Source of the DNA: Epiperipatus broadwayi
Lineage: Eukaryota; Onychophora; Udeonychophora; Euonychophora; Peripatidae
NCBI GenBank assembly: GCA_028023455.1
Contig: JAQFVV010000158.1
Coordinates: forward strand, 1,302,001-1,366,000
Direction: 5' to 3'
DNA length: 64,000 bases
Shown here: positions 32,443-45,155 of the stretch, in pieces
Layout of the letters: each line of letters starts with the position of its first letter
How positions within the stretch are numbered: position 1 is the first letter of the stretch
Notes under the pieces: model-generated
Told to the model about the DNA's origin: nothing
Database searches by the model: none
Seen by the model: the letters and a program-made list of their open reading frames with translations, nothing else
Made by a program: the position numbers and the translations under genes

Positions 32443-32939
32443 CTAAATATTAATTTCACAGCGATCATCTTGAATACGGGTAGCACAACGATGTATTTTG
32501 AATTAAATTGAATTTTGACTTGAATTAACAGAAAATTGAATACAAAGGAAATTTGACAATTTAACTTAACTTAACTTAAATTCAGTTCAGTTGACATCTT
32601 TAGATTTTGCTTGATATTTATATGGGTTGGATCTTATCTGAGGATCGAATCTCCCCCCAGAGTTCCATGTTCTTAGAGTTGTCGTTGGGGTCCGTGTCCT
32701 ACTCAATCCATGTGCTTAAGGCAATCTTATGTTTGGGCAATCTCTTATTGCAATCTCAGTTAACAAACTTATATTCATTCACACCTTGGATGCATACGTG
32801 TGTGCGTGTCTTACGAGAACAATGTAATTTACATTAGCTAAAAGTCGAGCATTTAATCTTTCTCAAAATCATTTCTATAAGCTTTTACTTTTACTACAAT
32901 TATAATTTAAAATACCCCTTTTTAATTACCCCCGCGGCA

Positions 32940-35270
32940 TATACAAGTATAAATTATTTATTGATATTTATAATGGCATATTATTTTTCATTTTTAGAGA
33001 ATATTATTTTAGTAAATTATGTTAAAGCCTTAAACTATTTAATTAGACATATTAATATTTTATTTTACAAGTGTATTTTAGAAAGTATGGAAAGAAAACT
33101 ATATCTATTTTTTATCATAAGTTGCATGAAAATAAAATAGAATTTTTTACATTGCTTGTGTGTGTGTGTTTACATGTACCGACTTTGTCTCGGTATAATA
33201 TATTATATTTTAGTTTCCATTAAGGAAGTTAATGTTGCATATCTATATACATTTATATTTGTTGTTTATATCACATTAAAAGAGAATTATCTACAAGTAG
33301 TGGAGAATTAATTAGAATATGAACTGTGCTGTTAAATTTAAACTGGGTTTATTTGCTAGTGTTTGGTTGGGTGGCTGATTATTATGTATGAATTTTAAAA
33401 TGAAAAAACTATATGGCTAATAAAAGACACGGGTATTAAAACAAAGATGTCCTAATTTTAATGATCAGTGGTTACAATAGTATAGGTATAGCTATTAAGC
33501 TCCATGTGGCTGCATTGATCTGGAGGTTTGAGGATTTGATTTTTAATTTTATTTATTTTGTTGTAGAAATGTGATTGCAGATTGAGGTTTTTTTTTTTTT
33601 TTGCGATTGGGCTGAAGCAGAAATGGCATTTAAGGAACCAAAGAGTGTATTGAATAAAAATAATTGCACTAATGCTTGGGAAAAGTCCTCTCTCTATGCT
33701 GTTGATGGGCGTTCTGTGTGAGGCTGATTGAAACTTAGTGATAGATGTAATGAGAATTTGATAAAGTTGATATGATAGGCATTTAAAGATATTTTCACAC
33801 ATTTTTATAATGCAAATTACAATTTTTTTTGTTTAAAACAATTAAAGCAAAAATGTAAACACTAATAAAATTCTCTACCAAAAAAGGATAGATTCTTCAA
33901 AATTGGGATAATATTTGTTGAGTTATAAAGTCACAAACAAACAAAAACTTTAATTAATTTTTTTATTTGCCATAAAAACTAGCAATATTATGAAACAGAA
34001 AATATTATTAAATTGTTTATGTAAAGCACTCAAGGTAATTGAGTAATTAATTAGAAAATCTATATCCAGCTGAGCTTTTTTTTTGCCCTTTCTCTCTCTA
34101 ATTTTTATAAAATCAGGAGAATAATAGAATATAATTATGATATCTAAGATTCCTTGGAACTTGAAGTAAAGAAATGATTGATGGTCTAAATATTAGCAAA
34201 GTCTTTTCCTTAGTACACACCATAATATTTGTATAAAATATTGGTGCACCATAATAAAAGTCATAGAACTGATTAAATGATAGCAATGATGGAATTTCTT
34301 GGTTGATTAAAAAGTGAATCAATGCTTGCTAATAGTTATTAATTAAACATCGACATAGGAAGAAAAAAAACTGGAATCAAGAATGAACTTTAGATTCTCT
34401 TTATAAATATATAAGTAAATGAATATTTATAATTTTTTGTAATTTTGTCGCAAATAATTTTTGATAAGTACTATAATTTGGAATGTTAAACAGATATCTA
34501 TTAAATGTTAGGAGGTAAAACATATCTCTTAACTTTGATTGTGTTAAAGAGACAAAAAATTCTGAAATATGCATCAGAATAGTAATGGCAGTAATAGGGA
34601 ATATATCAATGAATAATTATAAATGTTTTAAACAATTATTAAAAATACAGTATAATAAAAATGTTAATTATTACAAGAATATAGTAATCTGAATTTTTAT
34701 TTACTTAACAGAAATAATACTTTATTGTTTAGAATTTGAAATACCATATAATATCTATCTCTATATGCAATGAAATATAGAAGATATGTGCATATAATAA
34801 AACATTTAATAATAGCAAGTTTTCAATATTGGATTTTAACGTAAATTCAATGGATAGGTTTAAGATTTGAGAGTTTAAATCAAGAAAAATTATGTAACCT
34901 ATTTTTAATATTTGGCTCATTTAAGCAAGCAGTCTTTTTAGATCAGAAAAAGATAAGGGAAAAACCACATTGTCTTTTTGATGTCTAGAGATTTTACTCA
35001 TTTTGTGCATAAATTAGAGAAAATAAATATCTTTGATACTAATATCACATAACTTTTTTTATATATTTACTCATGTTTATAAGAGCAGTTTTGATCTGGG
35101 ATTATTTAAGCTAATAATAGTTTGATATCTTTCAGATGTAGAACAGAACATGGTAGCTTTATGTGCAGAAAATTAGATTGTATTTAATTTAAGTTTAATA
35201 CAGACTACATCACAGATTTGAATCAAGATTATTATAGATTAATTAGATTTAAGTTGGTCTTTTCTACCTC
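32940..35270. other. AT-rich non-coding DNA, no gene confirmed
   Basis: The 114-codon minus-strand opening at 33458-33802 lies in a somewhat less AT-rich patch and contains a lysine run from a T-tract, with no recognised family. Near 33177-33200 'taccgactttgtctcggta' is a short palindrome. Nothing else is supported. Confidence 0.45.
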
Positions 35271-35840
35271 TTAGAGGTATTTCTTTGTAATATTTATATA
35301 TTGTACCCTCACTTCCAGAAATATATAGTATAATAAAATGTGACTAGCTCAGATAAATGGTTATGCTCGGCTAAAATGTGTATAATTATTACTAAAGATA
35401 TTCTACAATACTGTATCTTATCAAACTAGTTCTAATTAATAAAATATCAATATGGTTCGATGTTATAAACTAAATAAATAAATATTTACTAAATCATGAG
35501 ACTATGAAGTGAACTTATAAGTGGTAATATGAATTACATTGAGACAATATCCCACAGGATACTACCTCAATGGCACAAGAATACTATTCCCTCTTTCATT
35601 ACCTCAACTAATAAATCTATAGCATTCCTATGTCTTTAACAATAATTAATTAATTAAAGTAATATTAATAAATAGATTTTAATCTTTTATCTCAAAGTAA
35701 TATAACTAAAATAATCTCAGGTTCTTTTAAATTAATTCTAGGCAATTAAGATTCCTGCAGTTAAGCATGGTAAGGGATTTAATATCAATCGTAACTACAC
35801 TTAACTTATAACAATAATAATAAATAAATAATAATTATAA
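35271..35840. repeat. Long diverged repeat, copy 1 (partner at 40206-40905)
   Basis: Several words recur in the same order and spacing at 40.2-40.9 kb: 'tatattgtaccct', 'aaaatgtgactagctca', 'gatac..c..caatggca(c/t)a(a/g)gaa', 'ctat(a)..attcctatg' and 'taacaataataataaa'. It is non-coding and old. Confidence 0.55.
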
Positions 35841-38800
35841 TCTCCAATGTATAATTTAATCTTATCTATTTTCTTTATTATAGTAATAATCATTAATAAC
35901 AAGAAGTAAATAATATACATGACTTTTAATCTTCATGTAGTATCTTAAATAAGAATAATGTGGTAGAATCTTATAATTTAATAGTATGTGGCAATGAATA
36001 ATATTATAATCTTGTGTAATATATTGTAATTATCTTATGACCATTACGACAATAATATGCTCATGTCAATAAATTTCTGAAAAATCATATTAAGAGAATA
36101 CTTTACTTCTTAAACAATAATTTGATTCATACTGTGTTAATATTATGTTTTAATTCAAATTATCTGTTGTCATATGTTGTGGTGTAAAATAATTGATTTG
36201 ACACACAATTTTATAAACAAGTTTAACAAATTTTATTATATTAACTTTAGTAAACAACTTATATACACTATTTATATCCCAAGAGGAAAAATAAAAAAAA
36301 ATTCTTACATCATTATAATTTCCATTACCCAAATTACTTAAATATTCTAGACATTTATTAAAATTTTTGAAAAATAACAGTTAATAGTATTTAGGAACCT
36401 GCATCTCTTTTAAAAAATCATTTAATATCAAATATTACTATGGTGTGCTTTCATCAAAAAAAAATATACATCATCTGTGTAAAAAAAAAAAAAACTAAAA
36501 AAAAAAAAACGTTTATTCCAGCTAAATATACTATAGATATATTCCATATACTATAGATATATTCCATTATATCTCCTAATGAGTATTAATTTAATATCAA
36601 CTAAATGTATGTGCTGATGTAACTCCTTAATACTGAGTAATATTTATCAAGTATATAATTATTTATTTCATTCCGATGTTGCTCTATTATAATATATCAC
36701 TTATTAAAATATGCAATACATGTAGGTCTTTTCAAATAAAATAATACTTAAAGTTATTCAACAATTTTGCAAAACAAACTTTACTTATAAAGTACACATC
36801 TTCATAAAGTTACTAGATTAAAATAAAAAAAAAATTATATGATTCTTTTTTTGATTTAACTTTATTCTCTACTTTACTTGAATTAATCATATTCACATAA
36901 CTACTAACTCATATATTATTCCTATTTCAAACTAATAAAATTCGACATTTAAGTATCGTTTTAACCTCTTTTTAATCTATTTTCAATTCACTATTTTTTT
37001 TTTTAAATTGCTATATAAACTCATCCCTATACTTCATCAAAACTCTTACAATATACTTTTAAACCAATAAATAAATTTGCATATAAAGATATTAATTTAA
37101 ATTGTTTAATAAGAAAAGATTACTTCACTTCCTACTAATTTGTGAACAAAATACAAAAAAAAAATGACTTGTACTAATATAATAAATCAATTCTTTAACC
37201 ATATAACAGAAATACTAAAGTTCAGTGACGAAAGAATCATACAATTACTTCCCTCATTAAGTTATAATAAACTTATACTATAAAAATAAAAGTATGCATA
37301 TTTTAAAATAAAATAAATTTCTATAAATCTTATGCGTGTACAATGTATTCCCGTATACCATACATTCATCCAAAATCATATATTTGGTTCATCTAAAGAG
37401 AAGAAAAACAAAATACATTAAAATTATTAATATTATACAATCATTACCATAAGTGATATTCCCACTTGTTAATCACTTAGCCGATGTCTTCTCGGACCAT
37501 AAATTAACAAAATAATGTAACATTCATACATTACAATGATACTCAAAATATTAAGCTTTAAAATTATTTTTAAAAAAAATCCTTTATGAAATTATGTATT
37601 ATATTAATAGGTAATTGATTTTTTATGTATCTTTCTTATCCCTAACAGATAAATAAACAACTTAACATTAAAATTAGTGAAATAAATAAAAAATATCTAC
37701 GTTAGACTCCCACGATGTTTTCACAAAATAAAATGTTCTTCTTTTCCCTGGTAATGAAACTTTCCAACAGCAACTTCCTTTTCCACGTAGCACATGCTTA
37801 AATAATTTCCATAAAATAAAACGAACAACAGTTCTTTTTTAAAAGAAAATAATAAAAATAAATAAATAAGTTCCACCATAAATAAATAAGTAAGTAAGTC
37901 GACTTTAAAGGATCCGGATTTATTAATAAAGGAAAATTCTTCAAATGTTATTATTTTCCTAGGATTAAATGATGGCTCGTAGTGTTTTTTTTTTTAAATA
38001 CGATAAAATTGATTCAGGCATCCGCATACACTTATTGCGCACTTTCTTAAAAATATTTCAACAAATCAATTTTTAAATTCTTCTGTATAACCACTATACA
38101 GAATTTAATACCATGACATTTTCTTTTCTGTCTACAGGTATTTATTTGCTATTAAAGTTTCTAAATTATTGGCTTTAAAAATTATTTACATACGTATAGT
38201 CTTTTAAAATAACAAAGACTTGATATGTCAGGTATTTCAGTAATTATCTATAACTTTCATTTTTTTACCCAAAGACAATTTTAAAATAAATTATTTTAAT
38301 TACTTTCTTCACAAAGAAGTATTTTCTGCATATTTTTACAAAATACCTATTTTTAAAAAAATTACTACAAGGTTTAAATTTACTTCTTTTTTTTTTTTTT
38401 TTTTACCGTATTATTTTGCCGGACTTGTATAAATATTGTCTTTCCATATGATGTCCAACATGTTAACTTTATCCATAAATTATTTATTTCAATTAACATT
38501 GCTTCAACTATATTTTTAATCAAATGTCTCCAATATACTTTATATAAATGTGGTACTTCCATGATTATTTGATAGTAAAATTAGGTTTTGACAAAAACGG
38601 TTGGCAAGGGATTATAACTAATTAGCACTGCATATTCAAACGGTACAATTTCTTAACTTCTTAAACTACTCTCTTTATGAAATAATAATTATTAAGAGAG
38701 TGGTTATAGCATTACACTTGGCTATATTAAATGGCACACTTAACTAACAGAAGAAAAAGCACACCAAACAATTAAACCTCGGCTTTTTATACCGGAATAA

Positions 38801-40205
38801 ATTACCCACTTGATTGGTAAACTAAACAATCATCTTGCTAGCCTATCTACATATCTGACCAACAATACAAAATCAAAACTAAAAATAAATAATGTCTCAT
38901 CTAATATTTATTATTTATTACATTATTTAATTCCCAAATTAATTTTATCTTTTATTTAAATCCATTAAACATTTTTAAAAAATATATATCTTTTATTTTA
39001 TCTCTCCTTTAGTTTTTAATAGATCTATTTTCCCAAACTTTTATTCATTATATTCATTTTTAAAACAAAAAAAAAAAAAAACAGGATTTAATATTTTATA
39101 CTAATTAATTTTATTTTTATCTTGTGGTAGTCCAATATAATATTTTAAATTTTATAATAGAATTTTTAAAACAGTTTTGCAACTTTACCTAAAAAAAACT
39201 CGCAAGTATATGTGTACAGATATCTATCTGTCACATGACTTACAACACAGATAGAAGGCTTCAAATTTATCTGGAAACAAAATAAATAATTTAATTTTTT
39301 AAAAAATATATATATATATTTTATAAAATAATAATATAACAAATTTTAAAATAATAATTTTAATATCACAAAATTCGAATACCCATTTTTTTTTTTTTTA
39401 TAATACTACCTTTAAATAAATACTTTAAATTCAATTATTGAATATTTATTTTTTTATTACTAAAATATACTATTTATTTAACTTTAAGTTATTATTTTTA
39501 AACTTTGGCTTTAAACATTTATTTACAAAACTTATTAATGCAGTATTTATCATGGCCAGTTTTCCCAACCATATAATATTACCATTCATCCTTATTTAAC
39601 CGTTTTTCTCAAATATTAGCATAATTTCACATATCAAATATTCTTATTTTACTTTAATTAGACTTTTAAAAGATTGTTAACAAAACATCAACATCACACC
39701 ACTGAAATACATCTTAAATTTAAATTTTTTTAATAAAATTGATAGATCAATTTATGAAGATCTAAACAAAAGGGTACAATATATATATATTGTTGGATAT
39801 TCAGTTTATGATAATTATAAAGTATCATTCTGAGACAAAATTTAGTAAATTATAAGGTTTAATTAAAATTAAATGTAAGTAATTCAATATTTTTGCAAAA
39901 TTTATAAGATAATCAATCATATATATATATATAAATGATTGTTAAATAGGCAAAAATTGGGATCTAACATTGCAAAGTGACTATTTGTATTTGTTTTATT
40001 TATCTTTATAATAATTGAATGTATTTGCCACTTAACAAATCATAAGATATTTGAACACTGGAAGTGTCAAGAATTGAACTGTGATCTTTAGATTGTTAAC
40101 TCTTCAAGTCTACATTTCACTAAATCATGCAAGGCATTTATCATTGGTGCATATTATTTTAATTACTTGATGATGAAATATTTATGCAAATGTTTATTTA
40201 GATTG
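35841..40205. other. Very AT-rich non-coding DNA, no gene seen
   Basis: No supported gene. A 20-bp phrase 'tatactatagatatattcca' is tandemly duplicated near 36527-36567. Sequence near 38710-38860 ('ggctttttataccgg', 'cacttgattggt') may correspond to 44900-45000 ('tttatttatagttttt', 'catttgattgact'), which would extend the 35/40-kb duplication, but the match is weak. Homopolymer runs occur near 38389, 39067 and 39389. Confidence 0.45.
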
Positions 40206-40905
40206 TTGATAATATATTGTACCCTTACTAACAGAGACTCCACTAGTATTCTCCGTCTAAACTCCAAGTCTTGTTATTAGCTCTCAGTCGAGTTGTTTAA
40301 TTAAATCTCGATTTCTATAAAACCTGCAACTAGCTCATTCACATCTAAATAAAAATCTAGAAAAATTAATACTTACCATTTAAATAATTTATTTAATAAA
40401 TTAATAAAGTCATGACACACCTTAAATAACAATTAACTAAGATTCAAATCAAATACTCAACTCATTTATCATAACATTAATTTAAAATGTGACTAGCTCA
40501 CTTTACTAATAAAATAGTTTGATAAAATACTAAAAATTGAGACTCAACACAAAGCATTTAGTAAGGTACACAGTTAGTTTAACATTAAGAACATATCCAG
40601 AAAGATACGCTCCCAATGGCATAGGAACATCACCCCTATATCTATTTTCCTAAAACTCTATAATATTCCTATGGCTCACCTATTCCACAAAGTAAATTTG
40701 AATTAATAAATACAAAATTACTTTAATTCACTAAAATATTTAACAAATTTTTAATACATTATCATCTTAATCTAGCTCTTAAACATAATTATCATATCAG
40801 GTTCATCTTATTATCTAACAATTATACATTAAATAATATAGCTAAATATCAGTGAAGGATTTTACATATACTCAACTATACCATAACAATAATAATAAAC
40901 AAAAT
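40206..40905. repeat. Long diverged repeat, copy 2 (partner at 35271-35840)
   Basis: Shares ordered words with copy 1 but carries about 200 bp of extra sequence after 'tattgtaccctta'. Copies are 4.9 kb apart in direct orientation. Confidence 0.55.
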
Positions 40906-41319
40906 AGAATATCTCAAGATTCTTATTATAAAACACGTCTACTGACTTTGCTCATCACTAAAACATAATTAAAATTATAGACTCTTATAAACATAATATT
41001 CATTATCTTCAATAAATTCAAAATATTTTCATGTTATATTATGAAAGTTCTTATTATTTTATGTGGTATCATAAGAAATATCAAATTTGCATATAATTAT
41101 CATATCAGATAATTAATAAAATTAGCATTATACACTTTTCATGTTTAGTAATAATAATATCTTCCACAATTATAATGTTTGTAATCATAATACATCTCTT
41201 ATAGATCATGTGCATTAATGAAAATATAATAAACATCATATGATCACCACTTTTTATGCTTGCTTATGCCAGGAGGTTTGTGCATAAAATCCCCATCTAG
41301 TGTCTACTCATCCAATATC

Positions 41320-41360
41320 CCCAAACTAATTTTTGGCTTGTGGCCTTCGTCAGTGAGGAA
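41320..41360 (-). ncRNA. Damaged hammerhead-like motif, minus strand
   Basis: The minus strand reads CTGACGA (41347-41353) and a GGC..GCC stem, but the conserved GAAAC has become AAAAT. Cleavage is not expected. Confidence 0.5.
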
Positions 41361-41504
41361 CCTTGGATTTGAGAGCACTGCATCTAGATCTTAGGATCTA
41401 ATGCAACCCTCCAGCAGCCACCTTTTATCTCTACTTAACTACAAAGTATGAATCTTAAACTGAAAACACCATAATGTTTTCAATCCAAGCTGCTCTCAGA
41501 TCCA

Positions 41505-41552
41505 AGGCTCCTTGACAAAGGCCACAAGCCAGAAACTAGTTTGGGGATATTG
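41505..41552 (+). ncRNA. Damaged hammerhead-like motif, plus strand
   Basis: 'ggctccttgacaaaggccacaagccagaaactagt' keeps stem II and GAAAC but the CUGANGA core is broken (ccttgacaaa). Confidence 0.5.
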
Positions 41553-41673
41553 GATGAGTAAGCACTAGATGGAGATTTTATGCTCAAGCCTTCTGGCATC
41601 CATTGATTACTCTGGCTTGCACTGAGTGGCAATACATATAGAGAGTTTTGTCTGTTTTAATGATGAAAATATA

Positions 41674-44600
41674 TTAAATAAACTCTCAAGATGTAATATA
41701 AATTTAAAACAACATTAACAAATTTATTTTAACAAAACATTTAAAATTTACAAAATATAATATCACATAAATTTAGATATTCAAAAAATTTAAAAGACAA
41801 AATTTATATTAAAAAAAAAAAAAATTACACAATAAATAAATAAAAAAATATCAAATAGTTTTCACTTCAACTATTTATCATAAAAAGAATATAAAATATA
41901 ACAACTTCAATGGTAACTATTGTTATTCCAAAACATATTAATAACTATTAGGGTTTAATACATAAAACTATTCCTAAATAATAACATATTTTTATACATA
42001 GTTCTATAAAATTTTTACCTTTATTATCCAGATAATTTATCAATATAATCGTAAGCTAATAAAGAAAAATATATTCATTAATAAAAATACATTCTCTATT
42101 TTGTAAGTTATATACTACAAATTTCTATAATAACTCCATATCTTTACTATGCTTCAATTTACTTTATTTGTTAAAATAAGCATATTATTCTTAAATAATC
42201 TAAAATTAATTACATGTATAAAATTTATTTATACCAGCTTGCTTATTGTTAATATCATTTATACTTTCATAATCAGAATATGCATTTGATATTTTCTTGT
42301 TAGAAATATTAAATCATTCCATTATTTTTACTTCATATTAAATAAATATCATTCGTGATAAATCTTTTCTTTTCTTGCTTTCAATAAATTCTAACAACAT
42401 ATTGTAGTCTTGCCATTATTTTTCACACATTTTATAAACTATAACAATTACAGTGCAAGATCCAGTGTTGATAAAAAAAAGTTATTAAAATGAGGGACAC
42501 AAAACTACAACTAAACAAGTAATAAAATATCATGGGTGCAGTGCTTAAGGTCACAATATTGTATCTATCCTTAATTCCTGTCATGGCTTCTATCTGAGCA
42601 CTTACTGATCTGCGGAAAGAAGCACACTTAACCATGAATCATCAATATACCGGACTCTGTTAACTGTATTTTATTTATCAATTCATAAAGCTATATTCCA
42701 TAGATAATATTTATATTCAAACATCCCTATCACTCAAGATTTCGTTTCCACTCCTATTATTATTCTGAACCACTATTATTTATCATACACATTGGAATAC
42801 TTCCTTCAACTTCACAAACAGGCTCTATTAACTTGAGATAAAATAATTTCTAAATTTCCTTTCAAAAAATATTCAATATAATAACAAGATGGTTCAAATA
42901 TTATATCGACAAATGATTTTAAAATAGTTCACTATAATAACACTTTCATGTAAATATTTTCTTTATAAAATAATTTAGAGATCAACATATTAATTTGTAT
43001 CTAAACTGATAGTGTCTAGAATAATATATTCATAATTAAACATGATATTTCAATAACATAATATACAATATGCATAGTTCTGCATTCACGAATTATCTAA
43101 AATAAATTTAGATATATCACATAGTATATTTCTATACTTTTGTGTGATGTTTCAAAAATCAATTAGTATATCATTAATATTAAAATAAGCATACTATTTG
43201 GTTATCTTAGCACCTTCATAGATAAATAAACACACATATAAAATATCACTGCATATAAATAATCATTTACCTTATTCTTACACATTAGGGTTAATAAGGT
43301 AAATCCATCCTTTTCATTGATGTCCATGCATTTCAAAAGTTATAGATATATTATCTCTTCAGAAAATATTAAAATTTTATGTTACATATTTATTTTCTTT
43401 TATTTTAAAATATTTAAATAAACCTTATCTCTAACATAAATATTAATTCATATATTATTCCTTAACTAAGACAATTAATAATAAAATTAAAAAAATAATA
43501 AAAAATTAAACTACTGAAAAGTTCATGATTTTCTTGCTTGCTGTTAAGTTCAAGGAAGAGAGCAGTTTCCATGATTACTTAAGTTCATTATAAGAAATTT
43601 TTTTCTTCCCCCGTGCTGCTCCAAACTCCATTCAGCACAAGCACAATATTATATCAAATAAAATCCATTGGAAATTTTGTCCATCTTTTAAGATAACAGT
43701 ACTTATAAAATAAAGTTTGTTCTGATTATCAAGAAAACACAAATTTCAGGAACAGCTCATAATAAAATTGTTTCATAAGATAATTCTTATATTTAAAAGT
43801 TTCTTCATTTATCTGGATTTCCATAAAGTACAGCAGAATCATTTACTTTTTAAAAAAACATTATAGAATATATTTCCTTTTGGAACATCTATCAAATTTT
43901 CATATAAAAGTATTATATATCACTTTTAACTTTTCAACAAATAATTCTCTTGCTTTAAAATTATTTTTCACATTTATACACATCCAGCTGATAATAACTC
44001 TTAATTTAAACTTTTTCTTTCACATGCACATATTCAATTATTAATCACTTTTAATAAATAGTTCTTTTACTTTTAAAATTATTTTTCCACATGTACATAC
44101 TTAATTGTTAATCACTTGCAAGATGTTTACTATTTTAAATATTTAAACAATATTCTCCTAGGAATTAATAAGCATTTTAAATGACATTTATATATAGTTG
44201 ACTTCTTATTTAGAATAATAATAAAAATCTTCTTATATTTGTTTATAAGCATTCTATCTTCACTTGCACAGCATTTGTAAAATATTTAATATTCATTCAG
44301 TCTCTTTAAAGATTAATAGATATATTATAAACGACATTCACAAATAATAGGTAATAAATTCATAAATATAAAGTTCATTTTCACGCATTGGTTAGCTTGC
44401 ACACATTCTTTTCTTAAATGGGATGTAAATTTGAAAATATTTTTTAATGATTCTCTTTAAGTAAAAATGGGTATAAAAATTCCTTAACAGTCTATACTTA
44501 TGAGGATTAATCATTAACATAAAAGAAAATTGTCCTTTCATCACAACCATACAAATATAACTATAAATTTTTTATGATTCCTAAATATGTTTTTTTTTTT

Positions 44601-45155
44601 CTGTATGGCTCCAGCTTTGGCATCGTCTCCCAACTATTGATAGATCTATTGGATAATTCATTTTTGTCTCCCTAAATTATCAAGGTTTCATTAAACTTCA
44701 TTCGAATTAGTAATAGGAAATAATAGTTTTTTTTTTTTCACTCCATGATAAAATAAATTGACTTTTTAAATATTGTAAATCATTTTAGAATATACTTTTA
44801 ATAGTTTTCTAACCAGAAAAAAAAAATTTTTTTTTAAAGTAATTATCTCTAAATTTTTTTGATTGGAAATAAAAAAAATTAATAACGCATTAATTATTAT
44901 TGAATGGCTGACTACTTATTGAATGACTGAATAAGTACTGATCACTCAACACCTTTATTTATAGTTTTTATTCCTTCTCATTTGATTGACTACTTCGATT
45001 TTTTCAGACAAGATAATTTTCTTTCTGTTTTTTTTTCCCTTAAAATAATTGATTTAATTAAATTTTATGTTAAATAAATTTTATTTTATTTAACATTTCA
45101 TTTAAATATAATATTAAAATACATTTTTAAATAAGAAAACTATTTTTATAATATT
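41674..45155. other. Very AT-rich non-coding DNA, no gene seen
   Basis: No supported features. A less AT-rich sentence at about 42530-42640 and another at about 43520-43640 are unidentified; the 67-codon minus-strand opening at 42432-42635 has no recognised domain. Confidence 0.45.

Larger units (their letters stand above)
30984..32939 (+). mobile_element. GC-richer island, possible solo LTR
   Basis: The island differs from its surroundings in base composition, especially 30984-31580 and 32180-32940. It begins tgttaccgtacgccc and could end ccgcggca, the TG...CA form of LTRs, with imperfect 5-bp flanks (tatat before, tatac after). A polyadenylation-like aataaataaataaa (31542-31556) is followed by a perfect hairpin. 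No tRNA primer site, polypurine tract or coding region was recognised. It could equally be a host regulatory or untranslated region. Confidence 0.3.
41229..41662. mobile_element. Second head-to-head hammerhead (retrozyme-like) element
   Basis: This is a shorter copy of the element at 1695-2918. The left arm (41229-41490) is a minus-strand unit and the right arm (41491-41662) a plus-strand half unit, joined head to head at about 41490 within 'aatccaagc/tgctctcag'. It is flanked by an exact 11-bp duplication, atgaaaatata (41218-41228 and 41663-41673). Both hammerhead cores are damaged, so it appears older or dead on arrival. Confidence 0.7.

Noticed and set aside
33458-33802. 114-codon minus-strand ORF
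   Set aside because: Long for this window but includes a Lys run from a T-tract, no domain is recognised, and no splice or paralogue support is visible.
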